NCBI RefSeq assembly: GCF_007570825.1
Contig: NZ_SUNB01000001.1
Coordinates: 1 to 64,000, forward strand
Reading direction: 5' to 3'
DNA: 64,000 nt
DNA from: Pleionea sediminis
Lineage (GTDB): Bacteria; Pseudomonadota; Gammaproteobacteria; Enterobacterales; Kangiellaceae
Shown piece by piece: positions 39,701-50,300 of this stretch (position 1 is its first letter; each line of letters starts with the position of its first letter). A program made the translations under genes and the position numbers. The notes beneath the pieces are model-generated. The model was not told the DNA's origin. It saw only the letters and a list, made by a program, of their open reading frames with translations, and ran no database searches.

Positions 39701-42700
39701 CCAGTAATATTAATCCGCTGTGCGGCAACCACACTAACATCTGCCGAAGGTGCTCTAACTTCAAGAACAGGAGGCTCTTCATCTAAAGCAATAAGTCTTT
39801 GATTAATTTTTGCGATAGAGAGTTCACCACGTTCTTGAGTAAATCGATCGGAGACAACAGGATATATTGAAAGCTTTGTTGAATTACCAATAAAAGGTAC
39901 GGGGGATAAATAACCTAATTGCAGTTCAAGCTCATCTTTAGCACTAAAATAACGTTCGTTCTCTGCAAATAAAAATGCCGTCTGCCCATTATTATTTTGA
40001 TCAGCGAGCATCAAGTAAATTTTATACTTAGACTGATAAACAGCCTGACTAGAGTTACCCTGTTTGTACGACTTTATTTCATTTTGGTTCTTGGCAAATA
40101 TACGTACACCTTTAATAAAGTCCTTTGGTGTTGAGCCACCCGTAAATTCAGGAATAATATCAATTGCCACCGTTTTGCCACTAAACAAACTATTGAGCAT
40201 GACTCCAGTGAGTGACCCGATGCGCTCCTCTTTAAGTAAGGCAGTACATTGATTGTCACTATAATATTTGATGCGATAAGTAACGTTAGTACCATCATCA
40301 AAGTTAAAATGAAGATTATCTATATCAATACTAGGCTGAGGGTTAACCGTCAGATTACCATCATTAAAAGCAATGTAATCTTCATCATTTAATTTCAAAG
40401 CACCGTTTACACCAACACTCTCAGGATAATTCCATTCCGTAGCGTAATGAGAAGTGAGCCCGCTTTCGTGTTCGACACGAACCATAGTGGGTTGACGACT
40501 TACACCTGCCGTAGAATCAATAAAGGAATTATATACAGGGTAAAAGCGAACTCGTTCTTCAGGCTCAGTCCCTGCATAATCATCGGTTACAGAAAATGCT
40601 TGATAAGCGATACCTCCATTTACAACTTGATCTTCTGGCAATAAATTAATTACAGAGACTTTTGGTGGTTGATCACGTTCTATATGGATCACCCAAGACA
40701 AAATATTTTGATTACCGCTTGTGTCCGTTGCTTTAATAATGAGTGGCAAGTCCATACCCTCTTCAGGTATTGGATGGTAATCATTGAGGTCTATTGTGAT
40801 AGGTTGTCCTATCGTGGTCTGATTAATAGAAACCAACTCATCATTTAATCCTGAATCACTGACTAGTGGTGTTTCTGAATCTGAGTTTACAAAGACAGCG
40901 TAACTTCCAATACCCATATTATCTTTTAGGTCAATCGAAACAGAAAGCACCTGTCTTTCAACAACATCCTTTTTTGGTGACTTAACAATAATTTCTGGCT
41001 TTTCTTTATCTTCAAGAATAGTCAAAGTTACTGAGTTAGAATCTGTTGAGTTAACTCCCTTATCGGTAGCAATAACTTTAAGCTCAAAACTTTCGCCAGC
41101 ATTACTAATTAAACTTTTTGGTAGTTTAATTTGACCTTCAAAATCGGTGTAAAAACGAGTTGCAACAACAACTTCTCCAATAGTAACAGGGTCCGGAACC
41201 GTGACCGATTCTTCTCGATCGTCACGAATCAAAGTTTCCCAATTTAAATCAATAACTGTGCCGTCTTCCTTCTCTAAGACTGGACGAATTTCATCAATGA
41301 TTAAGTTATCATTAGCCTCTCCAGTAACTTTAAATAATTTGCCCGGCAATAAAGAAAAATCTTGTTCTGGTGTTAACATCACAACGTTAGGACTTTCTTG
41401 ATCGTCCAGTATTTCAATATCTACAATCGCCTCGCTACCTAATCCTGAATCATCGATCGCTTCCACGCCAATCTCTATAGTGCCATTTGCGTCGCGGCTG
41501 GGTACCACCATGCCATGAGACACATAATCGCCAGCTCTTAATTGATTACTATTTAACGTGTGTGAATAGATTTCACCAGCAATATCACTACGGATGAAAA
41601 ACTTCATTGAATTCACGGCTGAATCATCAGTTGCAAGAGCAACTACAGTAAATTGCTCTCCTTCATATAGCCTCGAGCCATCGGCCGGTGAACGGATTGA
41701 GACCGTAGGGCCAACTTCACTTGCGACATCGTAACTGACGGTTCGTGTTTCTGTATTGCCAAAAGAGTCCAAAGTAAAAAGCTCAAAATCAATTTGCTCT
41801 ACATTTTGAGGAATAGTCAGCTCAAATAGTCCCGTCTCATTTCTCTCAGACGGATTCAAATTAACTAGATTGGAACCTCCCGTCGAAATTCGAACGGTTT
41901 GTAAATCGGAATTGTCTCTTGCTAACCATGAAAAACTGTATTCACGCCCCGAATAAAGCAAAGTGGAAGGTAATGGATTATTGATCTCCGCATAAGGCGC
42001 ATCATTATCCATCGCCAAGCTTGCCGAAGTTTCTTCATCATTTGAAACTTGAGCATTGGTATCGGACACTCGAACAACCGCGCGAATGTTAGATACTTCA
42101 TTCGCTAAATTGAGTGAAGCCAAATCAAGATTAAATTGCGCACTTAAAGTGGGAGAAACGAGTAATCCCGTGCTCGTGTCTTTTGTCAAAGTCCGCAAGG
42201 GAGAAGTAGCATCTCCGATGTAAAATTCAACGGCCACACTCTCCACACCACGGTCATCAGTAGCGAATATATTTAGAGTTAATTCATCCTTTGTGTAATA
42301 ACTTGAACGATTAAACTTTAACTCTTCAACAACGGGTCGTTGATCGGCAACGACTGCAATAATACGTTCTTCTTTTGAGAAATTACCAACTTCATCATAA
42401 ACAGTGACGGATATCGGATAGGAATCGTATTCCGTATTAGCAAGGTTGGAAAATGAAGGAGCGGTCAACAAGCGAATCGCAGAAAAAGCATTAATTCCTC
42501 CGGGAATCGACTGCAGCTTGAAATCATCGCCAGTGATAACATCGTTAACATTTCCTGTTAACAGATAATCATTTCCTACTTTTCGTACACCGGTTAATTC
42601 GATTCTTGCAGCACCAACATTATCGTAACCTGCCGCTTTAATTACAACTTCACTGTTTTCTACCACTTGGCTTAAGTTATTACTCCCGCTCAAATCACTG

Positions 42701-45366
42701 AGCTCAGGTGAAACAATATTAAGAACGGGTTTATCTTCATCTTTACCCAAAGTTACCGTAGTGACCTGACTAAGCGCAGTTTGCTCTTTTGTATCGGTTA
42801 CGACGGCATGCATGCTTAACCGCTGTTCTGTTGATGACAAAGTCTCCGTTTCATAGACAACAGAATAAGGCGCACGATAATCAGTGCCGATTAATCTTTC
42901 ATTAACATAAAACTGAACTTGCTTAACACCAATATCATCAGAAGCTTCGGCTCGTAATTCGATAGGCAAGCCCGAAACCCAACTCGAACCTTCAACAGGG
43001 TGACTTAATGCAATGGTTGGTTTTTGATCGGCTTTTACGGGAACAGAAACCGGCTCAGATTCAGAAACGAGACCATGAAAGTCGACAACACGACCTTGAA
43101 AAACTAAAGACTCTCCTAAGTATTCTTCAATAATAGGGACAGAGAATTGTTTGGTGACTGAACGAACATCAAAATTGCCTTCGGCTATTTGTTCAGAATC
43201 TGAATGCTCACGCGTCGCGATAACTGTACCATTCTGCATCAATTGAATGCGTGTCCCCGCGGCTAAAGTATCGTCTGCCGCCGTCAAACGAACATTAAAC
43301 GTTTGACCTATCGTTGCTATGGCGCCCTCTTGAGGAGAGGACACTGTAATACTGGGAAATTGGTTTTTTATAACACGAACTAATTTAGCGGGCGCATTTT
43401 CAGTTGCACCGCCAACATGCACACGCGCATAAACAGAGGCTGAAGTTTCATTGGTCGAAATGTTGGGTGCTTGACCATTAAATCGCCAAACTTCATACAA
43501 ATATTCAACGACTGAACCATCGGCTTGTCGTTGTTCGCGAATATCGTAAGTCGCAAACAAAGAATCACCGACTTTATCACCGTCCCAGAAATATTCGACG
43601 TAGGTAATTCCTGAGCGCTTTATTAATTCTTCTGGCTTGCTTAGATCACCGAGATTAAAAGCTACTTGGTACAAAATAGGGCTGTTCTCAACATATCGCT
43701 GATTATCAACGGGTAGCTCAAAAGAATAATCGGGAAATACAGTATTATTCTCTGAAACAACTCTAACTGATTTCTCTTGTGATAAATTAGTTTGACCTAA
43801 AGTATCTTTAGCGATAGCTGAAAAAGACAGTTGTCGTCCCAGCATATCCTCAGTAATTGGAAATAAAATTTCGAAAGGAGTTTGCTTTCGAATACCAATG
43901 GTTGAGCCATCAACTTTGTAAGTGACCGATTCGATGCCAACATCATCACTGGTTTTTGCTTTGAGTTTTAATGTGGCTCCCGGAGAAATCTGAGAAGGAA
44001 GATCAAGTTCGATATTTGGCAATGCATCGCGCGCTACGACAGGTAAAGCGACGTTTAAATTGGATAAACCAATGAGTGAAATTGTCATGGTGATCGGCGA
44101 AGTGCCCGGAATTCGTGCCTTCGCTTCGATAGTTTTATCGCTCGATAAAACCAAAATTCCCTCGGCTAAATCAGGAAGACTGTATCGAATATCAAATTGA
44201 GTACCAATTTCAGCTTCGGATCCGTCATCAAACACCCCAACAACCGACGGTAAAGAAACGGGTTTATTCAAGGCGGGAATTTCAAAATTGTCACCCGAAG
44301 CGAAATCTTTTAACCGGATGGAAGATAATGTTTTCGTATAATCCACTTCTACAGGAATAAGCACGGGCGCAACGCCCGGATATCGAACCTCGACAGCGAC
44401 ATCCGTACCATTGGTTTCTTGAACAGGATATACCACGCCTGCAGCAGATACTTTGACATAATCTTCGTTGGTTGAAGAATAGGTTACACCGGTTCCCGGC
44501 CCAGGAAGGGGAGTTTCACCTCGAAATTCAAAAACCACCGAAGGAACGATGGTTGCTTTTTCGAGCGCATTAGTAAAAATAATATCATTGGGTATTGTTG
44601 ATATTGAGACCACATTGTCGCTTATCTCGCTGCCGGTGAATGCGATCTTGGAAATTGAAGCTTGATTGCCAAAGGCGTCAACAGCATAAATATCCGACAA
44701 AACAATCGAGTCACGAGCTATCGCGTCAGCAGTTAATGCACTATTCACCGGAATACTTAATCGATAAATAGACTGACCTTCAACACCGGGGTAAACACGC
44801 TCAACCCCCTGGGATCTAGCAAATGCACTTTGTTTTGCTTGCTCAACAACACCACCCGCTTGGCGAAGTGCTGAAGCCCGTATGCCGGTTACAGAAAACC
44901 CGAGATAGCGAATGTCTTGATTGTCCTGAGCTTCAACTTCTATCGTAAGCAGTTGATTATCACCACTATTTGCAATCGATGCGCTTTTAAAGTCAAGTGT
45001 CGGGTTTTGAGTGTCTTGTTGAAAGGATTCGGTGTGAGTTTGAGTCGTTCCATCAGTAAAGTGGATGGTTGCACTGGGAGAAAGCTTAGATGCGCTGGAG
45101 TCTTCAATAACAAACTGGCAACCATTGGGTTGAGATGGTGATACCACAGAATCGTTGGAAGATAACGAATAGCTCCCATTTGCCGCATGATAGTCAATTT
45201 TACTAACCAGTTGGCAATCACTTAGCGTCAATACATAAGAATTCTTTAAAGAATCGACGGAAATTTTCTGATTAGCTCGAAAATCAACATCAACTTCAGC
45301 TAAAGCCAATGGAGACAAAGAGAGACTGAAGAGCGCAAAGAGCGCACCTACTCTATAAAAACGCAT
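3745..45366 (-). CDS. Giant exported multidomain protein, 13,873 residues (Ig / propeller / TIG / TSP3 / beta-helix)
   Basis: One unbroken frame of 41,622 bp. ATG 45366 follows AAGGA at 7-nt spacing. Residues 1-23 are a Sec signal peptide ending A-L-A|E. The order seen is: about 20 Ig-like (Big_7-type) repeats (121 to about 3,000); seven cassettes of LVIVD/beta-propeller, SbsA-type Ig (Big_5), TIG and TIG (about 3,170-7,900); Ig-like units (to about 8,350); a propeller (about 8,415-8,670); Ig-like units; a long propeller (about 9,070-9,620); Ig and invasin-like Ig units; a Big_5-like unit (about 10,500); TSP3 repeats (10,695-10,799); and six glycine-rich modules (about 10,920-13,873). The tail is proline-rich and ends without any sorting signal I recognise (no PEP-CTERM, GlyGly-CTERM, LPXTG, RTX or beta-barrel). 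The composition is that of a surface or secreted adhesin or matrix protein, probably calcium-dependent; binding partner and export past the outer membrane are unknown. Two foldase lipoprotein genes follow immediately. Confidence 0.93.
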   Translation of the reverse strand: MRFYRVGALFALFSLSLSPLALAEVDVDFRANQKISVDSLKNSYVLTLSDCQLVSKIDYHAANGSYSLSSNDSVVSPSQPNGCQFVIEDSSASKLSPSATIHFTDGTTQTHTESFQQDTQNPTLDFKSASIANSGDNQLLTIEVEAQDNQDIRYLGFSVTGIRASALRQAGGVVEQAKQSAFARSQGVERVYPGVEGQSIYRLSIPVNSALTADAIARDSIVLSDIYAVDAFGNQASISKIAFTGSEISDNVVSISTIPNDIIFTNALEKATIVPSVVFEFRGETPLPGPGTGVTYSSTNEDYVKVSAAGVVYPVQETNGTDVAVEVRYPGVAPVLIPVEVDYTKTLSSIRLKDFASGDNFEIPALNKPVSLPSVVGVFDDGSEAEIGTQFDIRYSLPDLAEGILVLSSDKTIEAKARIPGTSPITMTISLIGLSNLNVALPVVARDALPNIELDLPSQISPGATLKLKAKTSDDVGIESVTYKVDGSTIGIRKQTPFEILFPITEDMLGRQLSFSAIAKDTLGQTNLSQEKSVRVVSENNTVFPDYSFELPVDNQRYVENSPILYQVAFNLGDLSKPEELIKRSGITYVEYFWDGDKVGDSLFATYDIREQRQADGSVVEYLYEVWRFNGQAPNISTNETSASVYARVHVGGATENAPAKLVRVIKNQFPSITVSSPQEGAIATIGQTFNVRLTAADDTLAAGTRIQLMQNGTVIATREHSDSEQIAEGNFDVRSVTKQFSVPIIEEYLGESLVFQGRVVDFHGLVSESEPVSVPVKADQKPTIALSHPVEGSSWVSGLPIELRAEASDDIGVKQVQFYVNERLIGTDYRAPYSVVYETETLSSTEQRLSMHAVVTDTKEQTALSQVTTVTLGKDEDKPVLNIVSPELSDLSGSNNLSQVVENSEVVIKAAGYDNVGAARIELTGVRKVGNDYLLTGNVNDVITGDDFKLQSIPGGINAFSAIRLLTAPSFSNLANTEYDSYPISVTVYDEVGNFSKEERIIAVVADQRPVVEELKFNRSSYYTKDELTLNIFATDDRGVESVAVEFYIGDATSPLRTLTKDTSTGLLVSPTLSAQFNLDLASLNLANEVSNIRAVVRVSDTNAQVSNDEETSASLAMDNDAPYAEINNPLPSTLLYSGREYSFSWLARDNSDLQTVRISTGGSNLVNLNPSERNETGLFELTIPQNVEQIDFELFTLDSFGNTETRTVSYDVASEVGPTVSIRSPADGSRLYEGEQFTVVALATDDSAVNSMKFFIRSDIAGEIYSHTLNSNQLRAGDYVSHGMVVPSRDANGTIEIGVEAIDDSGLGSEAIVDIEILDDQESPNVVMLTPEQDFSLLPGKLFKVTGEANDNLIIDEIRPVLEKEDGTVIDLNWETLIRDDREESVTVPDPVTIGEVVVATRFYTDFEGQIKLPKSLISNAGESFELKVIATDKGVNSTDSNSVTLTILEDKEKPEIIVKSPKKDVVERQVLSVSIDLKDNMGIGSYAVFVNSDSETPLVSDSGLNDELVSINQTTIGQPITIDLNDYHPIPEEGMDLPLIIKATDTSGNQNILSWVIHIERDQPPKVSVINLLPEDQVVNGGIAYQAFSVTDDYAGTEPEERVRFYPVYNSFIDSTAGVSRQPTMVRVEHESGLTSHYATEWNYPESVGVNGALKLNDEDYIAFNDGNLTVNPQPSIDIDNLHFNFDDGTNVTYRIKYYSDNQCTALLKEERIGSLTGVMLNSLFSGKTVAIDIIPEFTGGSTPKDFIKGVRIFAKNQNEIKSYKQGNSSQAVYQSKYKIYLMLADQNNNGQTAFLFAENERYFSAKDELELQLGYLSPVPFIGNSTKLSIYPVVSDRFTQERGELSIAKINQRLIALDEEPPVLEVRAPSADVSVVAAQRINITGTISDNSRRVESLKLLINGELVRELGGLYEQDEFKIVHDLPDYLRGGATVDFTIVATDASGNSTSSSVEVPVDNNDAPILTLKSFQSDRLITDLERLNYGEFWVRSGGNFIVSSELADDAEISSFNIYQINSDGSKTAVIERTYGTSCPESPLLRETDTSSIQFNEVNSTLYEMELTDNTGQITRREFIVHPLANVVPAVRFTVPSDGQFIVGGTFRIKVAVAAADDRELNPRNISFYLNGYEVGREESNSGAGGEDVIEQAFNDIYDEFEKKYGVQVADQYGLSSSPYAKVKEWVLEFPSSLIEENQTYTLSAKVIDRDNAEGFDEINIIGAVDNIIPDLLITDPDAGFGAVEGSDFTVQFRAFDNVKVDRLELYQSYGVRVSDTVYEQLDYDLPVRNIDQIPAKDFLSISTENIDTPLYDQLVNVPKISELINTFSTLNLSGDERFDVWFKLVATDANGNQKDVEISFPIRADEKPVIDIKQPVDGERVVESTQLPISVTAFDDVGIQQVRLIATYGDENVEIANRLLRQPPYNFIIDVPGFDANNLGNNRLHLYVEAIDTYGVESGDPDQHRAIEEIDLEIVEDLPPTVAIGLPADQSSHLEGSNVLVQINAIDDVGIEHVVLNVEGLIDGSRSLTDSRAPFEFLLPIPYGQAGNDIVLSATATEFRTNGEARTVSTTRSVVLHIEEDNEAPVVVIQQPDSDGTQVVERGTLPFVASITDTVRVQSATALLGIDANGDNSLSDDEIYEQSFMMSPPYSGSLPLKTINEYLGDENSNAQTLQMLFVIKANDGAGNVGDDKLIVQLNRNSKPQVDRIQMLDPQGTLLGNVQEVTEQREFVINVIASDPEVGVDRVQLFKAINPETDDDYELVDQDSAAPFEFNENARQLSVGDVISYKAKAIDLDGYESELSTARNFTVIADEPPTVQIVKPYNDESVIIKGESIEIFAEVSDDLGANGIDRVVFYLNDTPVYTAYESYGDTSGSYSLERIYRAVITPPEGVEGVVIQAVAYDVAGHSADSNVVRVGVIEDTVEPKLGVLQPFNHQIITAAQTVRAVVSIEDIGSEMEREVYQTWIREYQDAAGNWNTLAERTIQLFRNDERAEGDSTPVSDPDNFYYIYWADLSDGNILFRGSGKNERLRVETRVDTAVHQVTQETVHEVGLNISERRYWLPADPTSQPLAQSSASVHQSSKSVYYSALAQYQSNVRDGAVVGAWSNQSPTAVEYGFSTLSTYSEMGSREGAWTGIFLADAVDESEPTENGERFIYSSLLNGAAEIFNGTITDLHTDDAFILASKAGVMNCIKQCDFASAPKFVKLLAHEIEQFADTGEIYSENDSGELLVFNTRNGDEQFGLPYLLTGRVDMPYKDVYGIARKDNIALVANGFGGVQVVDLSDLNAPYHIGYIKPNGFTRDVKISGHFAFIAASYEGVVVADLTQPSLPIVATLDTLGVANRIEIFGNKLFVTNMSGDGQVSQLNIVDIADPYNPILTKTIDIQASREDFRSDGVYDVAVVGNFAYVSVYHSDQEDNPSEGIVEIIDLGSINDATSDNTKPVITHPLPTDENPGARNMIVARGALQISGGKEGILSVEMPALTVLRHTPEQDALNVATDIDSIVVELSSVLPPQTPLLNYVQVIKDNPSIGADVTGQFTVSFKQRNNEPAYRFIEIKPQAGQELAPGTHYYVRIKAGLSPLTGFALSSDYLMHFATSSAGSDSEPRFHSIFPDQGDISGGTPIVIRGVNLGEQPKIELGGQRLSIEKIEAATQEDPYEKIFATTVPNYAGPAAVTITNDNNLSTTVLGAFKYVDQLRLSFVSPAVVNISQAGENDKVDIVGYGFNTKLTLRAFRSGDPDNAIVDTVDQDRLTLYSAERMEWVVPDFGDDFRGFVDIEVTDDRGRKAYLARALFFGRLTANRILQTERAFTRQDIIRYETDEDIYVPDPGKLPPGIVVDLASDSELNLVYALGKGLLNASKRPADVFDIGEVERFYGPGWISLIHYEEGDLENAAPMLNLGYANLPSDLVPVKLLVSKEHLYVSAMGYHFPNIETPNEGMSLLLVYDRVLTLPGDADEPEDRSLINTVNLPFDYPVQYMAEQDDLLVVASRFDGIALLNASNPVKPVVMRTIKTAVADGHSIRFETDGLEINQGRLFVNATYKIPGAKYPSSSKFVFDLTLPTTPQIATHDTTQLMSFVKDSSLIVGMDRGNNFQLDDVSNIRYPLPVSTYDPRGFSIPGVTQSLESSSSLASSISYSASRFRNGADCKVYLSIFDISQKDNLNLFDAMRFLSCQESGVKVVQNGTLSDSLPVDAQGVTQSQMMTHSDDGFVIMGVEHTVPNDISKIYLVDHYALEVIDSLPRNFERGTPTDTALWVKFNRAIEIPSGEVESAYLSRYLSLIKDDGSASGQIINTSLAIDTQDPSKVVIQVAQNLDNNAQYKIEIKSEIASRRSVGLVNHTIEFATGSAPGERVSIENITPRSIPVTGGQISVSLNDATSPTFYIADKVASIVSNSTTDGLTEYLLNAPENLAGPATLKVIESNGYQIERIGALEYVEPLTIKTISPSSGNVNGGTRVRINGLGFRAVNDLEIRFGGIPVGSDNISIIDTETMDVITPAGNLGVVDVTVELGQISITLPNAYEFLQPAQSNIVNSGRIYDMVLDPTNTYLFAAMSNKVAIYNVDASTYTGGDGATYNRDDLVRVIDEDGDGKDDRILTQVELPGNYRAIAIDSYFERFNDRVFVTAVELNGDGEPKDNSSRLFIISFDSSDISNTTFVANMSLPGSYSRSVDVTNNRVLLPLGDKGFGIVDSFLHTKLYLAEQFLMPDQQIVNDVIEVPTAAGEAPIFAVGSGTFSFASNNLVSRDNGYVSLVQKRSSDQLVSLGRVNIPASKLIVHGNYLFAASGDYGLTVIDISDKTNPRVVNRITDVGSIYDIDITFNTLYVARGEQGILSFDISQPAQPSSTGGMSVQGRARFERVLATSYAAIGGGVDLTVDNESRSVIQVFPDVLLKLSSIDPASGIIDQNATGETKVRLRFNKAIDGWSDNLNYFKLMNAAGETLPTAISITNNDAIIQLENTDQLTEGEQLRLMVYKGLSAVKLLENGNSIVLYRLKNDQSIPLTYRGTRGDSIEIFDVVPRRLRIDTQNTITVSALGVPTNDLTQVNLYLGEHALTIESAEQSTDNARVSILRATVPPIQNAGFYDLTIRALKQGVYEEHTLYGAVAIDNSIFLEKVTPQWGPVSGGFEVSVSGRGFEPGNTVMDGIRVFVGSTPALKVTVPSTELMTVVVPRGTPGLHTIRAINRYGDEFELSANKGVGYGLKLMSNVKPSLVFPTDVVVDQESGVAITSGGYFKDGNGLQIFQGIPLPENTRAATFDIQDPYNPLLVGGSPTLPSGPQAEEQLGQLVLRLSLEAKKEQAVLDGGPGLTPEEEDILENLAIEPLPLSLDSLNIQVVKEVEDGVERKRLYVASGNGGMARLNLDDQNGVQLLSSVFNNDGQAVNLAKVDNSAFASIGFPSSTELNDECSHATVVGETKGSVRSASMIEPNDPVIVDSPRIEAVYGLHVNDGWIFGGGLYTNHQWQPGGPCLMYMEFTADRASSLGAGRNSPSTVEVQARDLFDSELTREYQFENNVLDIVSYGDYLIVAIKESGVAILHKERPEFKWYLNADETIQTVPAEAVKLKIFGSALFVSGSNGGFNVYDLANIQAPKLISAGNIENVEAVDVYKDRLVVGGGKSGLTLLELPGAFVTEVSVAPEQVVAQNETIDFRFNEVMDIAEFTNLDTISVTRVSDNQSVSFSWTATNDVDGFSDQFELSFAKDAGENYRIEISDGRNKRGGALWIPFERVIQTSTSSMTKPDILNVDNSVFHKGTNQVISIVGSGFDAGAQVFVNQYPISSTWISSNEIQVDTSAINLLPLDAGQHHLRVVQSDMRDDYLGAIILGDDISVSSLTLEKQSGPMSGGSFNTISSRNKVILPGAKVLLRSLGGEEIYTELADEGTYINNLADDVVNLSSFRFRMPGVITPEVYDIYLVMNGTEYHAGRYSYLADQGRSIELPNYPPMVIGDSKERNNLLYVGVRDGASPTADNRFLMQYGFEIYDIGIWDNPIRRSQLRLSQPVTGVELLDNLAFLAAGTNGLTVVDIRDTSTPYVISENRLSGYRANDVALNRSNSVIAVAASSDLGDGFVRFFNVIDEELEQPADYSTIVFNSGDLEGQPLKAQWLNQELYVLFERGNQLYLAIFSDFGANLTYRVQAIDRGTMGDNWMAVDLFVQWGQISITTGNEYLVLEENANGLFETVYWQQTDESGGAISSNNGGIFVSNSNGLTVVPSPNLVVSSYTPPQGTDLANGETVRVLFNKQINTTPDEINAAVNVTDGNGDAVSSDAVAINAINTLSGAYIDVEFVDTTALATSDVTIEISNGITSLGGQSLHRAVALQYSVAAVNRPMIGSILRLVGGEPKNHYFHADGSEAVRITGANFGNVADNLIVTIGSTVIPSENITQLSDTVIEFVMPEMFFGNDTLALALQVEREGIQTMMAGAVIVMPKIGIQDLRPISGPPQGGNQVDIFGFGFNPSTQVYFGANLANGIEVIANYHLRVRAPSGDFGYTAVTAMNPQFDNEVVTAPIDYFYAGKETGSVDLSKDEESPVIAIEKFGQLLYVVTGGGYEVFNTNGTVVANPKTRSAQLVVADIADPVAPVIIEKEISEQSKPYHLKTTINPSGFIDLSIDGRNLFVLGTDRLLQFDLSLPAEPNLIREIKEVDTNKNRDKFHALAVSQNVVYVSSDTGIRIYKVADDQSIRQLDTISGALVGGLAKRLKVVGSHLWAMIPERNEILKIDLRAGDYLVEKRFIMQDRAERRLPLSDFIVLKDKLFVSTAERATVEVFETSADEGARHVASLRLSYLLRNGNISAGQMMLHGQTLYVASGHGDLQLFNVTPWLRNAFRQPVEMQHYFALNGAVNSMAFASDAIYAGTSFIYDAAGEPTESPIAAGDSFTGLGGRLNTIVNDLFMVTETIPFSEGLLPDGQAIEIQMNQIVDNQQFAQLADELIEVTLDGAKVAGFVSRQTNNEGTRIIFRPVSNFESGKRYVVTVSGALRDLNNVELGDDYTFRFIASDREQPTIDSIEPDKGSWRGGEMIIIRGDGFDTNTMVMIGDQLVQSERVELLNDNELRVSVPALPEAPEENQLVGVTVSNGELTAFEAAAFTYIADPRIDVIGEFDVYTGEIQAADPRFISEIDVYTGEIQAADQRFIFNSGAYIGIEGAGISTLTQVTVNGNPVTNVQVIGPRTLIFRLPANTIGQLTVALSNRETGVDETINEELIVEFDKSRQLSGMSQSTRDNDYLFAKRANLIELYETGSSDIPTLLSSFEFDGSMVDMSANNGHLSILESSGDIWIFDYTNPYSITLVNRVSSGENRNYTSISIDKGILLVNSAERIYVGNIFGAELSDIEVAAKATTLIDNHLVILTSSQIQVRDLQDLTTIKSSIAHNVSSLIDWDISFNRIAVYSNVAISLLELQNYNNYELSMLGSASFDFTSDPIRGLALNGELIGLQTQKQLSIYDLNLATASGSLDLSFVGNLALDTVYTSNINSLSFEEALLEWNQSGNYYNGSIPLANISELSPSVIASETNPLTLNVTGELDTWAAVSLDVVPATSNEPLAGFTDTVGDQIAFQISGDVYQLGETYSIRLFNQPNQTIDGGQVEFDLPINVGTTSLFGLADVELSRLMPGNTITGRSTNFVLEGTGLTAIDSLTIAGQTFDETQFSVNQAGTQISLTTQIDTAGIYNLIATQEAQNYVLMAGVLVAEAVAIDSLQSNNSQGALLISDSGNDRVTISGAGFEGNLSVHLVEVGDAIVPNASNKVASRTENSGQIVFTTPPVRKETTYRVVVIREATNEEVWSTQVLTTVDDTKPLLQSVERFNSVAPLRAYFDEAMIAGNYSVTKIFKDYSGNANVDVTDRFELSVNNDEVTLNLRAGYNIEKNAYYRLSVSGLNDLYGNMPVNALTKHYELTSGELIQLYKAQDILAPRDINLLRTADDVTVTPAMTLTRGRTYRFNATAVDNYDGKIKYEYRLSFDGGLTFGPYDDLLSSGFTVAIQEYHQNLSVIVKATDDKGNFATQRFDATVVDPQIDISNVYTNPTDVEEITRSDVLFNITGDSDLVHNVYMQIDGRWSDAEYTLVSRSEGIAQLSYLNPRLSDITPDEFVEVTIRVDYGFGAVKTFTDTYPLLLDATPPTVSIVSPRNGDSINLNEPVDILVQSFDKYGIDKVEVTLDSGTTWQELAQINRFEFTPTTLDEVTLQMRATDLNGLIGLSDVLTLKPVDANEGDAQLDITSPKGGETFREGQLVEFDFVMEGVTEAQLFFDVGGDETDSRNPQPVTINRAENDPIRFSRIIELPRTNEDVVLMTRFESGDGLTSRIFLNVLQDNGIDEEPKVTLLPAARVLSGTGIWINSDKPEAMEDYSDLSDILLTDATADSVAYPMTHLSQFVDISSAQGAVTIDANLRDLSQNVVTESSSISKTDFLSLTFETVFETSNENWYVFDMAVVPGVDSDRHVVASNQLQGGYRIEFAGQVVAESDVGRITRFEYSGTHLIAQIDNQGNHQVHAWKIINGAWTQVITQPLSGDIVGVYGDIIFVQFGQLISGYQIAEQSLVGIIGHTVTDTILQVENINNRIFVATLSGIEMLELNSERSSLNVAASYPQLTVESFAVGQNHLIINHGDSTNVYELLNDLSIVQVNQLNVDVEFVDSYLDGSLTWVKVNSYKLGRVWLGFDGNELVATINRGNQKLRSDREGYLWIGANEVARQRHTVSTETFELNATITPTTFGWTISNLPALTQSSALKAFVTDENNNLIGALRSDRNSISLQIPRREVSSSNATLHVVSENNVRMSQAIVLDTATLTQVDAILPVVSQSLTKNAVVPFSIRFDSSARVNSSSVTLDTATIELTQGDTSSRGWVNTGDDNALALDWIVNDVVERSDTFNLVDNSVDQSTTTIISPINNQQFIEGDEMLVKYLIENFGADEFKFAEVSLLDFNQNVVARQRTDSLSGELTLRLAALSQQDNYTLRIRGYFSDSYYFSEQTVGIRVIPSYEQLTLTLEGLGNQVIENSLVKLSISSEVPASGTSSIEVSDEQGNLITSGNIYAEFTVPDVEQIVVNATVADGYGNERTLVKRAKVVKPFSLSEVSGVDSYTQALVSREGVLLARNDRLYTAEGAELHQFGGRITAMTYVHDRLLVALQDIGIQFIDLEDYSVLATSPTNHSIDNLVFSNNRLLARTDSGRLLGYEVTGNELVLIRNWRESSALTEISVQNENFVVTLSDRIKYYSGSFEQSGIFENLIPTLSTVVVGDTQYVANEQGQLLSIENNQIFTTDVGVNINRMVHLSGYLVGLSVDTQSVFIIDVRNRRKPQVIGNFEFAVGSDLNHVIMTQGQLWLTNGTVINIEPSADRFETLYQQSQTSVRGLSASVSLNNGIATSAFESFGSLVFDLQDSPVSSQVYPAPGYTASISKVEVKDDWIYLLNENFRKIERVKFDNFRQRKDLLKEQLFSDFVVGNDRLIASFGDRLFVYDLNTNQMSDLAVAQGDEISAIALWNDWIYVATSSGDLYKVVTGELPVDPVTLVIERVFQGSERIEHMNTLGDYLIFASDTVLTRYNLSTFVADSIAVDSGDVSAMDAQGNNVFYATGNQIFRVGLTDWQQSVLFYEADTNIADISVEFDRVFLAKGSRGVELLQMPSNLTSTEMSLSSPSIGKLYQQGEMIRAAVTEPAGLALVEYRINGEVVSRQEQHPFSTEIIIPAELKNGTAFSFDARIIDAFGNEVITTDKRLFLQSEDQPGNPFTIELDVTNISYEPRPLEMEAFVKGSTQPVQQVEFYIGSDVNGPFSLIKKHYGPIYTASYPMTASDNGSYIKARAVDIYGNWTEVVSERITRISDAFRPSASISIEGNSIGTNIYPAKRPYVVNVELSDTGSGIDYALLSRDGKLISAVVEEELIQFTERLPQNGDSYQYEVTAFDKAGNEISTALNVSISEDEGPQIVEVNYPDSIQEQSTFNVEVTVTDDIQPQQIRVDWQGQHQVFYISSQTKSFTRNFRVIDRRDNRLTDTEQGQLTVSVTDDFNQTETQQFDLSVLVDQVPDVNNLVVDAPSRAFYRKSARVSVSNISAADDGELNELTLDLVSSSGSNANVYTVCQPNYSWRQCDDRRTFTRSMPRSTVINDEVSYEFRVTDRLGQSSTGNEFTIGLSDLPNEVLFDNQNDESLNRRLVDLSNLGDYQVKLVDRSGRPVSNQQISWKAIGAETSVEMGSSTTDESGLAQITWNNYTIPGPAILEVNYVPSQGMPTSLLPATMDVELTPGSAIYADIDYIAPVKAAENTELHIALKDEFNNLSINDNEQVIELSVLDTGFHFGFASNQQVETLYDASGQLIGEKASVTVINGQATVALSASTKSGVYPVVVSYPSTGNTLTTRYDHDNNVETTLVDVTEVPVTVVANDPYGFAFETQQISNHALGRDDVLETDEVATVSMSMVDFYYNRVEQYTNGEGNLVDANAQVTLGVTGSATIDGQGGLNTVSMVQGEAIFDVSNTVVEDINIDIQLMDPATSLPTTETHTLSFAKRLPAISNVEFVEVHDTTLFPMSMNFNEPVAQTGSESRSIIIRRNGERVVGDVYLESSQVLRFTPESAFELNACYDIDVSESNLRGVAESDRLLEQSLSACTPVVSIPEQASDYVLENTTATLSINVADGIDRTGISSGEIHISDKSTAFNFETGQFIVPSFADANLVDGEQVTVSLTGVLSENALDVANTISLGILSTDGDFDGDGIPNRIEFDIGLDPTSGDSDGNGIADGQEDHDGDGLSNAIEVTLGTDLNNADTDGDGLTDGEEVNQYFSDPTLADTDGDGLSDFLEVQFGSDPVNENSYTLDETAVVSINIVEDNILYDSNNDTGLVVPTVIAEVVVDSQSYSVNVSDATRFAIQYQSNNLAVAEPLATGFQVNAQGLAELRVDFANTADVVTLEVTGATTLGDVVWMEENLTYTGDVIANSVEAINTLFETDGVFRIKTNLVISSNTVIRARKVIVEGNLQITDGAEFHTIEDVEVLGNVVIAGGVNLFSDLNVGGNMDVIDGATITSAPCVADCDYEELSISVGGKLIISDGSSIDVNQRSEFDFGAPFGLENNESCHGGAVYRPKNGSPGNPEYDDANQPSDCIYGNYQRARYSGSAGSQDGGGFVELIAGEIELHGSITANGAIGPSSWREDLVLGGAGGGIHIESPILTGSGLIEAQGGIGDFWSGLVSGGGGRISLYIDDKANFTGELRVAPESFGDGDTNFISRVSGAGTVFIKPLNDQFGNLIIDNNGSIDTRGLTPIPGVGLRTISSVTDLGNNQWMIYPELPSVVFDKVDIEESGQLGTSDSNQVIYHQFTVEEEHRIEIDASAEGFVPFVYLFEHDGDGVLSEGGFVDAGHEVNGPPIDDCIGEECDFDPCWELELCDGPFPPTERKSKSKPSLMSIELWPGDYVIAVAANDISLSDVIAGVDPNAVASGIYSLTVKSNLAKHGWEPKSLEGLHVDLDATDQVSDSIRVISNTDDALIVESDVSLAGIEGQTLVGVHIFESLNIINGGYADFGDDRVIVNDLENSTIDENSQINLSESSVELIDYFMQNQDGFTFNGVTHFNAVTLTGSETQTISGENVRIKGNLSLDTDAQLTFEVPGEIHVDGHVSILDNSSISISPAQELYDHLEYVVEVVSYALNFNVSGNFTLGPNAQLDLADKSDSSGYFSDYSHAGVSGNASSAIGNYFHAKYPGKAGGGGVFSLVADNAIIDGNINATASYSAGGGSIHINVNSLSGSGSLLVNSQRGGGGRISIYSDTNTFNGNFITSGSSFTSNPYGAGTVYFKQNADSYGSLVIDNGGNELNSDALTPIRQVGEHRITQAQPIAGTSRWEIFVNNANWRNSEFEINDRDLEGVLVSLNAEDPNASLYEIISSTNNSIVVESQLDLSSVVGNSLIGVHIFDGLKIRNGAYADFGDDIVIVNQLSEFELTTDSGINLSPRSEELMAYINNIGSGIIVNGMRYVPYLQFDNGTSTVESHIGLYVVGDLLVGQSTPVTLNIENDIVVAGNIQVIDSSTLTLNIGGTVQVKGDLDLLVNSTLTTSNEKLELNVDGEVTIDADSKIDLKGKVSSYHNNNSLYRSCHGGIYPDSVSLSVPCAYGDYKKVTTFGSRGQYSSIRGGGYLSLKANSIVFDGVIDVDGNPSNSTTRTGGAGGGVHLESPVLSGAGRILARGAGGNTSYSSNNNAGGGRISLHVDDLSGFNVNTIDTASEYSSGSNKPSGAGTIYYQSINAQAGHFVADNKGQITDYPSTYVTSVGEVVITSVDQDELNGNIWRIGALDANWQTDALVGMTVSLDAADETAPLYTVTSNSGKQIVVETIDDLSAVAGNSLIGVHTFETLTITGGAYVDFGTDRVIVNDLPNSTIENAGIFLSTSSEALINYINSNSQNIILNGIRYLSSQTFNDGGTHELIGDSLLIQGDLTVTQGTTLINRVTGRIEVTGKVTIDATSKFDLKGLNEELSYYGDGGHGGERFNYRSTYESHGHYLRAELPGAKSFSAGGGGYLWLSANEIELQGIIDADGASAQTYGLGGAGGGVHLEASSRIFGTGSIFARGGGVDNPDGSSIEIAGGGRISIYSPDTTGLNISLETGSVYEPPTVDGVRQVAGAGTAYISSSESVPGHLVIDNNGWLDRRGFTRVKEIGELVIESVSHDEVSDEWTITVDAKTGWGGWGLATGRLGWNKGIKGLTVKLDADDPDGPLYIVDRNLDNTRMVIKTTDDLSTLNLVGKKLIGVHQLETIRITGGAYVDFGEDIVIVNDLANSVIDENSGIIASERSVELLSYFRSNDQIMLNDTLYLPAQSVNDLSSRIFEARNIHVRGVISSNGAGSNLSLNAFEGRVSVDEAIDVNNGAELTIISEGRASDYGVTEIIGDLDVDGAVNVSNGSTLVLGVNGNVTTQGDIRVLNGSRLTVVEPVSDFSLEYQYPIYKDYPVRLNALGTIEIDETSQIALTNKGNKRPVVTDAFSCHAGNTGDSRASGFDCVYGIYSNALFGGSGRNEYFGGGYVSINANEFILSGEINADGGESNDSNQPGGSGGGVRVVAPVISGSGTINVRGAGYNLAQSDNKVAGGGRVSVDAQDSQLWNVTVNTASEYVANSAQVGGAGTYFISRESESAGDLIIDNAGHISDQPSTVIRSVGEHLILDVQSSYLENQWQVNVSRIDGSCPWRRNYGHGSSITGAMVSLDADTPSSPLYRIIDNAECSFTVESESQPSYGSRLIGVHRLDSLKILGGAYVDFGEDRVEVNNLAEVEIENNTGINLSPSSQTLIEYIQSQFSGITVNGAKYYSALSFNSGNSESMVAAGGAYIQGDFTISNATQLNLVADGDLVVDGTLTIEAGSVFESGVTGQIQVNGDLMITGGSTLTTKVSDGQVIYPLNLNVSGEVYIDSSPSFIDLSGKGYLSSGPENIDQRGCHGGLNSVARLNNLDCIYGTYFNVDTAGSGFDAAGGGLIQLAANSLIIDGAIMSNGAEATSSSLYGGAGGGINITVNQISGVGNIEANGAGYDIDAVDNKPSAGGRVSVEIQSNYAFTGSMSADSPYASTSDDLAGAGTVFVRKPSQVHGELFVSRSSGQDTYGLTQFNKVGSRTATSVTSLGNNLWQVSSVEFGSFIEINESRNIAASGEDSVQYHYFNVATEQQLIMEVTSGSFDTVIHLFRDDGQLTQDDFVASDDDGGAGRLSKITRSLSAGDYVLAVGQYSFSSSEAVSGSNSGSNGNYVMNIKGDTPQPIAIWESNELTGLNISFVPGVEDSDYFTIVSNTPYELVVQSDTDLSSFEGMEYSGLHIFDAISITNGANVDFGEDFVRVLNPDASVIDDSSNVIAAGITTGVPNTLFVEFNKYRTDKLLKPDIPQPGLPVPDDEPERDILATLNSYNRKRLMVFG
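3900..12600 (-). repeat. Six glycine-rich, beta-helix-like modules at the C terminus of the giant protein
   Basis: Residues about 10,920-13,873 hold six related modules of about 380-570 residues. Each has short hydrophobic strands with G-x-(V/I/L)-x-(V/I)...G-S-x-L spacing, suggestive of a right-handed beta-helix, then a C-H-(G/A)-G...C-x-Y-G element in four of six, a (G/S)-GAGGG-type glycine segment, AGGGR-(I/V)-S, GAGT, a (L/F)-x-(I/A)-D-N-x-G stretch, and A-x-(V/A)-DFG-x-D-x-V-x-V. The glycine segment recurs near 11,925, 10,215, 8,930, 7,785, 6,285 and 4,950. Modules 1 and 6 contain PPC-like insertions (about 11,070-11,500 and 4,215-4,535); the inner four do not. Confidence 0.8.
12970..13285 (-). 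repeat. TSP3-type calcium-binding repeats within the giant protein
   Basis: Residues about 10,695-10,799 contain successive D-x-D-G-D-G-(I/L)-x-(N/D) loops with E at the closing position (for example [12 protein letters not shown] and [12 protein letters not shown]), spaced by L-G-(T/S/L)-D linkers. These are EF-hand-like loops known from thrombospondin type 3 repeats. They sit exactly between the Ig/propeller region and the glycine-rich C-terminal modules, so they may act as a calcium-stiffened hinge (inference). The terminal lipoprotein gene of the operon carries the same repeat class. Confidence 0.9.
21680..35860 (-). repeat. Seven-fold cassette: beta-propeller/LVIVD, SbsA-Ig, TIG, TIG
   Basis: Seven successive blocks of about 1.8-2.2 kb share one internal order: a propeller with LVIVD-like strands (phrases such as G-V-Q-V-V-D-L, L-T-V-I-D-I-S), one SbsA/Big_5-type unit (x-V-x-F-N-(K/R)-x-I), then two TIG units (P-x-x-G-x-x-x-GG...V-x-(I/V)-x-G-x-G-F). 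Propellers begin near 35,860, 33,960, 31,780, 29,770, 27,570, 25,810 and 23,740. The first TIG of each lies near 34,550, 32,300, 30,330, 28,150, 26,370, 24,350 and 22,550. The second TIG of cassette 1 and both TIG units of cassette 7 are weak matches, and cassette 7 has an extra Big_5 unit. Boundaries are estimates from motif positions. Confidence 0.78.
23967..24080 (-). repeat. 54-bp near-perfect tandem duplication in the giant gene
   Basis: Two adjacent copies with a 54-bp period (copies start at 23,967 and 24,021) encode 18-residue units sharing [13 protein letters not shown]-(P/Q)-R-F-I. They lie between the two TIG units of the sixth cassette, near residues 7,097-7,134. This is the only almost identical DNA duplication I noticed in the giant gene, so it looks recent. 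The preceding segment ([10 protein letters not shown]) looks like an older partial copy. Confidence 0.9.
36400..45006 (-). repeat. N-terminal array of about 20 Ig-like repeats in the giant protein
   Basis: From residue 121 to about 2,990 the sequence keeps returning to the pattern P-x-(V/I)-x-(I/V)...P-x-x-G/D...V...A-x-D-(D/N)-x-G-(V/I)-x-x-V, typical of bacterial Ig domains of the Big_7 kind. I count about 20-21 starts, roughly every 100-190 residues. Examples begin near 44,060, 43,340, 43,015, 38,270, 37,940 and 36,930. The units are strongly diverged, so the array is old. The D-D at the core of each repeat suggests possible metal binding between domains. Confidence 0.8.
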
Positions 45367-45370
45367 TCAT

Positions 45371-45714
45371 TTATCCTTTTTATTTCAAGTAGTTAACCCA
45401 TTCCTACTTGAATCAGAAGACTCATATTTCAAATTCAGATAAAACAAAAGGAGCTAATAATGATCTGCCCCAAGAATATAAGGATGCGAGATACTACAGT
45501 ATCGTAGAGATATATTCTAGTTCATAAAACAACCTGACGTGGAAATTTATGAGATGACTAAAACTATAGCAGGTCAATTCCAGTTGATAAGAATTCCCTA
45601 TATTCAATTTTTTGCTCTACTGCATCGACAGTGTATTTATACCAGCAAAATCGCAGCCGGCAATTTAATGGCTAAGATTCTACGAATCAAGCCCTGTAAA
45701 AACTGAATTGCGAT
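45371..45714 (-). other. 344-bp gap: leader/promoter region of the giant operon
   Basis: No convincing gene is present. The minus-strand leader of the giant gene holds a 9-bp stem-loop just before the ribosome site (listed separately) and a perfect dyad GATACT-AC-AGTATC at 45,490-45,503 that could be an operator. Promoter candidates are weak. TTGATT followed after 17 bp by TAAATT lies about 45,665-45,693, each box matching the sigma-70 consensus at 4 of 6 positions. I see no clear terminator for pyrD here. Confidence 0.6.
45384..45412 (-). promoter_or_regulatory. Stem-loop next to the ribosome site of the giant gene
   Basis: TTCAAGTAG and CTACTTGAA form a perfect 9-bp inverted repeat around an 11-nt loop. 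On the minus-strand transcript it ends 5 nt before the AAGGA that serves ATG 45366. It has no following U-tract, so it is not a standard terminator. It could be a protein-binding dyad or an RNA hairpin that tunes translation or mRNA decay; the function is inference. Confidence 0.5.
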
Positions 45715-46752
45715 TTATCGCCTTTTGAAATGAATTTGGGCTGCTTTTGCAACGTCCTCTATCAAACGAGGCCCTTTGAAAATAAATCCACTATACAATT
45801 GCACCAAACTGGCTCCGGCAGCAAATTTACCGATCGCGGTCTCTTTATCATAGATTCCACCGACACCAATGAGCGGAATTCGACCAGACAAGGCTTGATT
45901 CATTTTGCTTAAAACTTCGGTGCTAAACGCTTCCAGTGGGCGCCCACTTAAGCCACCCGCCTCTTTTGCTAAGGGCTCGCCCGCTATAGCATCACGTGAA
46001 ACCGTTGTATTCGTTGCAATGATCCCATCAATTTTATGTGTCAAAAAACTGTCTGACACTTGCTCTATTTCAGCATCACTTAAGTCTGGCGCTATTTTAA
46101 CCAGAACAGGGACTTGTTTAGTGTACTTGTTCTGTAACTCTGACTGCTTTTGCTTGATTGAACGAAGTAATTCATTGAGCACCTCGCCAAATTGCATATC
46201 ACGAAGCCCAGGTGTGTTAGGAGAGGAAATATTGATCGTGATGTAATCAGAATGCGGGAAGACCTTTTCCATGCCAATTATATAATCTTCCGCCGCTCGC
46301 TCTTCAGGCGTGTCTTTATTTTTGCCTAAATTGATACCGAGTACGCCATCAAAATTTGAACGCTTTACGTTTTCCACCAAATTATCAACGCCCAGATTAT
46401 TAAAGCCCATTCGATTAATAATGGCTTCGGACTTTTCAAGACGAAATAAACGAGGTTTAGGATTTCCAGGCTGGGGTTTGGGCGTCACCGTCCCCACCTC
46501 AATAAACCCAAACCCGAGTGCTCCAAGCGCATCAATATACGCGGCATCTTTATCTAAACCAGCCGCTAAACCGACACGATTAGGAAAAGTTAACCCCCAC
46601 AACTCACAAGGATCATCAACTCGTGTTTGATTGAGTAAAAAACGAAAGGGAGAGTCTTCTAGTTTTTTCATAAAACCTAAAGACCAATCATGAGATTTTT
46701 CAGGCTCCATGGAAAAGAGAAGCTTTCGTATTACAGGATATAAAAAATGCAT
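45715..46752 (-). CDS. pyrD: Dihydroorotate dehydrogenase (quinone), class 2
   Basis: A 345-residue enzyme of pyrimidine synthesis that oxidises dihydroorotate to orotate with FMN and membrane quinone. Class 2 hallmarks are present: an N-terminal amphipathic extension (residues 1-40) for membrane contact, GLAAGLDK at 61-68, NRMGFNNLG at 113-121, the N-I-S-S-P-N-T-P-G motif at 174-182 with the catalytic serine, N-T-T-V, and the C-terminal GVGGI and L-Y-S-G-F-I-F-K-GP phosphate-binding segment. The length is normal for the class. It starts 15 bp after the small TfoX-C gene and is probably co-transcribed with it. Confidence 0.97.
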   Translation of the reverse strand: MHFLYPVIRKLLFSMEPEKSHDWSLGFMKKLEDSPFRFLLNQTRVDDPCELWGLTFPNRVGLAAGLDKDAAYIDALGALGFGFIEVGTVTPKPQPGNPKPRLFRLEKSEAIINRMGFNNLGVDNLVENVKRSNFDGVLGINLGKNKDTPEERAAEDYIIGMEKVFPHSDYITINISSPNTPGLRDMQFGEVLNELLRSIKQKQSELQNKYTKQVPVLVKIAPDLSDAEIEQVSDSFLTHKIDGIIATNTTVSRDAIAGEPLAKEAGGLSGRPLEAFSTEVLSKMNQALSGRIPLIGVGGIYDKETAIGKFAAGASLVQLYSGFIFKGPRLIEDVAKAAQIHFKRR

Positions 46753-46767
46753 AATTAGCCAGTTGTA

Positions 46768-47037
46768 TTATTTAAAAGGAGACTCTGATGACTGAACGGC
46801 TGCGATTAAATCATGTTTAACCGACTCAGGCAACTGAGCCCAATGAATATCATGTAACGCACCATACATTGCGTATAGCAAGTTTAAACTGATCTTCTCC
46901 TCTGCCGCCTGCAATAATTTATAAGCCGCAATACAGCCCAACGACTCAAGCTCAGAGCGAGAATTAATGCCGACTCCTCGCAAGAGTTTTGCTGACTTAG
47001 GCCCCAAATTTTTGAGTTCAGTAATCTTTGCATCCAT
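46768..47037 (-). CDS. TfoX C-terminal-domain family protein (stand-alone)
   Basis: An 89-residue protein consisting of one TfoX/Sxy C-terminal domain: L-K-N-L-G-P-K-S at 8-15 and G-V-G-I at 21-24 form a helix-hairpin-helix-like start, followed by S-L-N-L-L-Y-A-M-Y-G-A-L and H-W-x-x-L-P. Full TfoX (competence regulator) also has an N-terminal domain, absent here. Stand-alone C-domain proteins are common, and their function is not established. No clear ribosome site is visible before ATG 47037. It lies directly upstream of pyrD and downstream of the topA terminator. Confidence 0.8.
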   Translation of the reverse strand: MDAKITELKNLGPKSAKLLRGVGINSRSELESLGCIAAYKLLQAAEEKISLNLLYAMYGALHDIHWAQLPESVKHDLIAAVQSSESPFK

Positions 47038-47135
47038 AATTAGTACATTCAGTTCGTTATCATTTGTCGATCAATTCATTAAAACTGTTCTATTTAACGC
47101 ATAACGCAGAAACGCTTTTGAATTGTACGAATACA

Positions 47136-47163
47136 ACAAACCCCACATGAAAGTGGGGTTTGT
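47136..47163 (-). terminator. Terminator-like hairpin after topA
   Basis: ACAAACCCCAC and GTGGGGTTTGT form a perfect 11-bp GC-rich stem with a 6-nt loop, 29 bp beyond the topA stop. The run after the stem on the minus strand is only moderately U-rich (TTGTTGTATT-like), so efficiency is uncertain. It would separate topA from the TfoX-C/pyrD unit. Confidence 0.65.
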
Positions 47164-47192
47164 CAGAGATTCTACGACTAAAAAGTCAGACT

Positions 47193-49880
47193 TTAACTCG
47201 CAGTACTTTTCTTCGCAGTTTTTTTCGTTGTTGCCTTAGCTTTACTTTTCTTTTCTGATTGGACCCATTTTCCATCTTGATAATGCGCAGTCCAACCGGT
47301 AGCCTTTCCGTCTTTCTCGCTCATCACGTATTGTTCTTTATTTTTACGAGAATAACGAATAACCGCTTTGTTACCTTCTTTATCTTTAACTGGTGCTTTG
47401 GTTAAATACTCAAACTTTGGATCCAGCTGTTCTTTTACCGATAATAACTCTTCAACCAATGGTGGACGAGTCTCTCTATTCTTTGGAAATTGACTAGCCG
47501 CCAAAAATATACCCGATGCGCCATCTCGCAACACATAAGTGTCTTCAACTTTTTGGCATTGTAAATGTGGCATCGGAATCGGATCTGCCTTAGGTGGCGC
47601 AGGTTCACCATTGCGTAATAACTTCCGAGTATTTTTACACTCTTCATTAGTACAGCCAAAATATTTTCCAAATCGGCCTGATTTTAACTCCATATCAGAA
47701 CCGCATTTGTCGCACTCAATTATTGGCCCATCGTAACCTTTAATCTTAAAGGTTCCTTTTTCAATCTCATAGCCATCACAATTGGGTGAATTGCCGCAGA
47801 TATGTAACTTACGATTCTCATCAACCAAATACGAATCCATTGCGGTTTTACATTTAGGACAACGTCGCTTCAATCGCAAACTGCGTGATTCAGCTTCATC
47901 ATCTTTTTCAACATCTTCCGCCTCTTCACCTGGAATTAAATTGACCGTATTTTTACATTGCTCATCTTTCGGCAACGAAAATCCTGTACAACCTAAAAAG
48001 ACTCCGGTTGTTGCCATTCGAATAGCAAGGGGATGTTTATTACATTTAGGACAAATAATATCGGTCTCAACCGTCTTATTATTTTTCATTCCTCCTTCTT
48101 CTGGAGGTTTTTCTGCGTCTTCTAACTTTTTACTGAAGTCATCATAAAAATTATCGAGCAAATGTTTCCAATCTTTCTTACCGGAAGCTACTTCATCAAG
48201 ATTTTCTTCCATATTTGCAGTGAAAGAATAATCTAATAAATCAGTAAAGTTTTCGCTTAATCGATCGGTAACAATCTCACCCATTTTCTCCGCATAAAAC
48301 CGGCGACTTCTTAAACTGACATAACCGCGATCTTGAATCGTTGAAATAATTGAAGCATAAGTGGAAGGTCGACCGATTCCTCTTTTCTCCAACTCTTTAA
48401 CCAGTGCCGCCTCACTGTATCTTGGCGAAGGCTTAGTAAAATGTTGTTTCGGCAATAATTCTTTCAACTTGACGACATCACCTTTTTTCAAATCAGGTAA
48501 TGTTACGTCATCATCATTCTTTTTCATTGGCGGCTGAACTTTAGTCCAACCATCGAAACGCATAACGCGACCTTTAGCTTTCAATTCATATTGATTAGCT
48601 TGTGCAGTTAATGTAGTCACATCGTATTCTGCTTGCGTCATCTGACAAGCAACAAATTGACGCCAAATCATGTCGTATAATTTTACTGCATCCGGTTCCA
48701 TTCCCATTAGATCGCTAGTTTTAACATTAACGTCCGAGGGGCGAATCGCTTCATGCGCTTCTTGTGCGCCATCTTTATTGGCGTATTTCACAACTTCTTT
48801 TGTTAAATACTTATCACCATAAGTCGACTGAACATGATCACGGCACATATTTAATGCATCGTCACTCAAAAACGTTGAGTCGGTACGCATATAAGTAATG
48901 TAGCCTGCTTCATACAAACGCTGCGCCATCATCATCGTTTTCTTCACAGAAAACTTTAAACGAGTGCTCGATGCTTGTTGCAAAGTTGATGTTATATAAG
49001 GAGCGCCTGGCTTACTACGTGATGGTCGATCTTCCCGCGAAACAATGCTCATATCCGCTTTTTCAATCGCGCTAAGATCTTCTTTTACCTCCTCTTCGGA
49101 AGTTGGTCGAAATTTTTTGCCATCTTTTGTAGCAACTTGCATTCGCAAGATATCTTTTTTTGCTTTTACGTCTGCTTGAACTTCCCAGTACTCTTCGGGA
49201 ATGAAGGCTCTGATTTCTCTTTCACGTTCAACAATCAGTTTAACGGCAACGGATTGTACTCGCCCGGCCGATAAGCCTCGAGTAATTTTTTTCCACAATA
49301 AAGGAGAAACCATAAAGCCAACAACTCGATCAAGGAAACGTCGAGCCTGTTGCGCATTAACGTAATTCATATCTAGATGAGACGGTTTAGCAAAAGCAGC
49401 CTGAATGGCCTTTTTGGTAATTTCGTTAAACACAACTCGCTGATATTTATCGCCCTCGCCACCAATAATTTCACGGAGGTGCCAAGCAATGGCCTCACCT
49501 TCTCTATCCAAATCCGTTGCGAGATAAATGTGATCAACTTTTTCGGCTTGTGTTTTTAACTCTTTAATAACTTTTTCTTTGCCCGGCAAAACTTCGTAAT
49601 GGGCTTCCCAATTTTCTTCTGGATTAATGCCCATTCGTTTAAAAAGCTGCTCTTTCGCTTTTTTTGCTTTATGTTTCGCCTTTTCTTCCGGAGGAAGCTT
49701 GCGAGTAATCGCTGCCTGACGCGCGCGCTCTTTCGGATCAACCGCACTTTTCGATCCGCCGCCCGTTGGTAAGTCGCGAACATGGCCAACACTCGACTTA
49801 ACAATAAAGTCTTTACCTAAGTATTTGTTGATCGTTTTCGCTTTTGCAGGAGACTCTACAATAACTAGTGATTTTCCCAT
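47193..49880 (-). CDS. topA: DNA topoisomerase I (type IA)
   Basis: An 895-residue omega protein that relaxes negatively supercoiled DNA. Its Toprim domain opens with [12 protein letters not shown] and carries the acidic triad motif D-L-D-R-E at 123-127. The catalytic tyrosine is Tyr330 in [23 protein letters not shown] at 201-212 is canonical. Three C4-type zinc clusters begin near residues 609, 673 and 722, followed by a DNA-binding C-terminal region and a lysine-rich tail. A charged insert at about 45-95 lies where other gammaproteobacterial TopA proteins also vary. It is a single gene with its own upstream region and a downstream hairpin. Confidence 0.98.
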   Translation of the reverse strand: MGKSLVIVESPAKAKTINKYLGKDFIVKSSVGHVRDLPTGGGSKSAVDPKERARQAAITRKLPPEEKAKHKAKKAKEQLFKRMGINPEENWEAHYEVLPGKEKVIKELKTQAEKVDHIYLATDLDREGEAIAWHLREIIGGEGDKYQRVVFNEITKKAIQAAFAKPSHLDMNYVNAQQARRFLDRVVGFMVSPLLWKKITRGLSAGRVQSVAVKLIVEREREIRAFIPEEYWEVQADVKAKKDILRMQVATKDGKKFRPTSEEEVKEDLSAIEKADMSIVSREDRPSRSKPGAPYITSTLQQASSTRLKFSVKKTMMMAQRLYEAGYITYMRTDSTFLSDDALNMCRDHVQSTYGDKYLTKEVVKYANKDGAQEAHEAIRPSDVNVKTSDLMGMEPDAVKLYDMIWRQFVACQMTQAEYDVTTLTAQANQYELKAKGRVMRFDGWTKVQPPMKKNDDDVTLPDLKKGDVVKLKELLPKQHFTKPSPRYSEAALVKELEKRGIGRPSTYASIISTIQDRGYVSLRSRRFYAEKMGEIVTDRLSENFTDLLDYSFTANMEENLDEVASGKKDWKHLLDNFYDDFSKKLEDAEKPPEEGGMKNNKTVETDIICPKCNKHPLAIRMATTGVFLGCTGFSLPKDEQCKNTVNLIPGEEAEDVEKDDEAESRSLRLKRRCPKCKTAMDSYLVDENRKLHICGNSPNCDGYEIEKGTFKIKGYDGPIIECDKCGSDMELKSGRFGKYFGCTNEECKNTRKLLRNGEPAPPKADPIPMPHLQCQKVEDTYVLRDGASGIFLAASQFPKNRETRPPLVEELLSVKEQLDPKFEYLTKAPVKDKEGNKAVIRYSRKNKEQYVMSEKDGKATGWTAHYQDGKWVQSEKKSKAKATTKKTAKKSTAS

Positions 49881-50300
49881 GTGCGATCAATTCGCTCCAA
49901 AATCTTTGTTTGAAATCTTCAACCCAGAAACCTTCTTGCATAAACAATGGAGATTAAATGCCCAGTGCTCTAGAGGTTGACGATAAATTAAACGATATCC
50001 AATTTAATGGCCATCTAACCTTGACAGTGAAACGCAGTGTAATTCGTTTTCTCACTTAATCAAGTCTGTCGCTTATTTATTTTTGAGTCAAAATTCTCAT
50101 GAAATCAAATCATTTTTTTTCAACGATCCACTTTTAAGATGCTGTAAGCAATCATAAACTTATGATTATCAAACACTTAGCAAGTGCAAAATTTATTTTT
50201 ATTCATTTGCGTGACGACGTCATAATTGTCGCCGTCAAATTAAACTAAAATACAGCCATACCGTTAAATACGTATGGTTTTTAATCAGCTCAACATCTTG
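49881..50300. other. 420-bp gap between topA and the ybbP-like gene
   Basis: No gene is supported. It contains the topA upstream region with a candidate promoter (listed separately), a dyad TGACG-A-CGTCA at 50,212-50,222, and a 6-bp inverted repeat CCATAC/GTATGG at 50,256-50,277 that may end the ybbP-like transcript on the minus strand, although it lacks a clear U-tract in that direction. The rest is AT-rich and featureless to my reading. Confidence 0.5.
50036..50063 (-). promoter_or_regulatory. Candidate sigma-70 promoter for topA
   Basis: On the minus strand TTGATT (50,058-50,063) is followed after 16 bp by TACACT (50,036-50,041), each matching the consensus at 4 of 6 positions. It would give a leader of about 150 nt before ATG 49880. 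This is the best of several weak candidates. Confidence 0.3.

Noticed and set aside
3745-45366. RTX-type calcium repeats or a type I secretion signal in the giant protein
   Set aside because: The glycine-rich segments lack the GGxGxDxUx nonapeptide, and the calcium-type loops present are TSP3 repeats in a different context.
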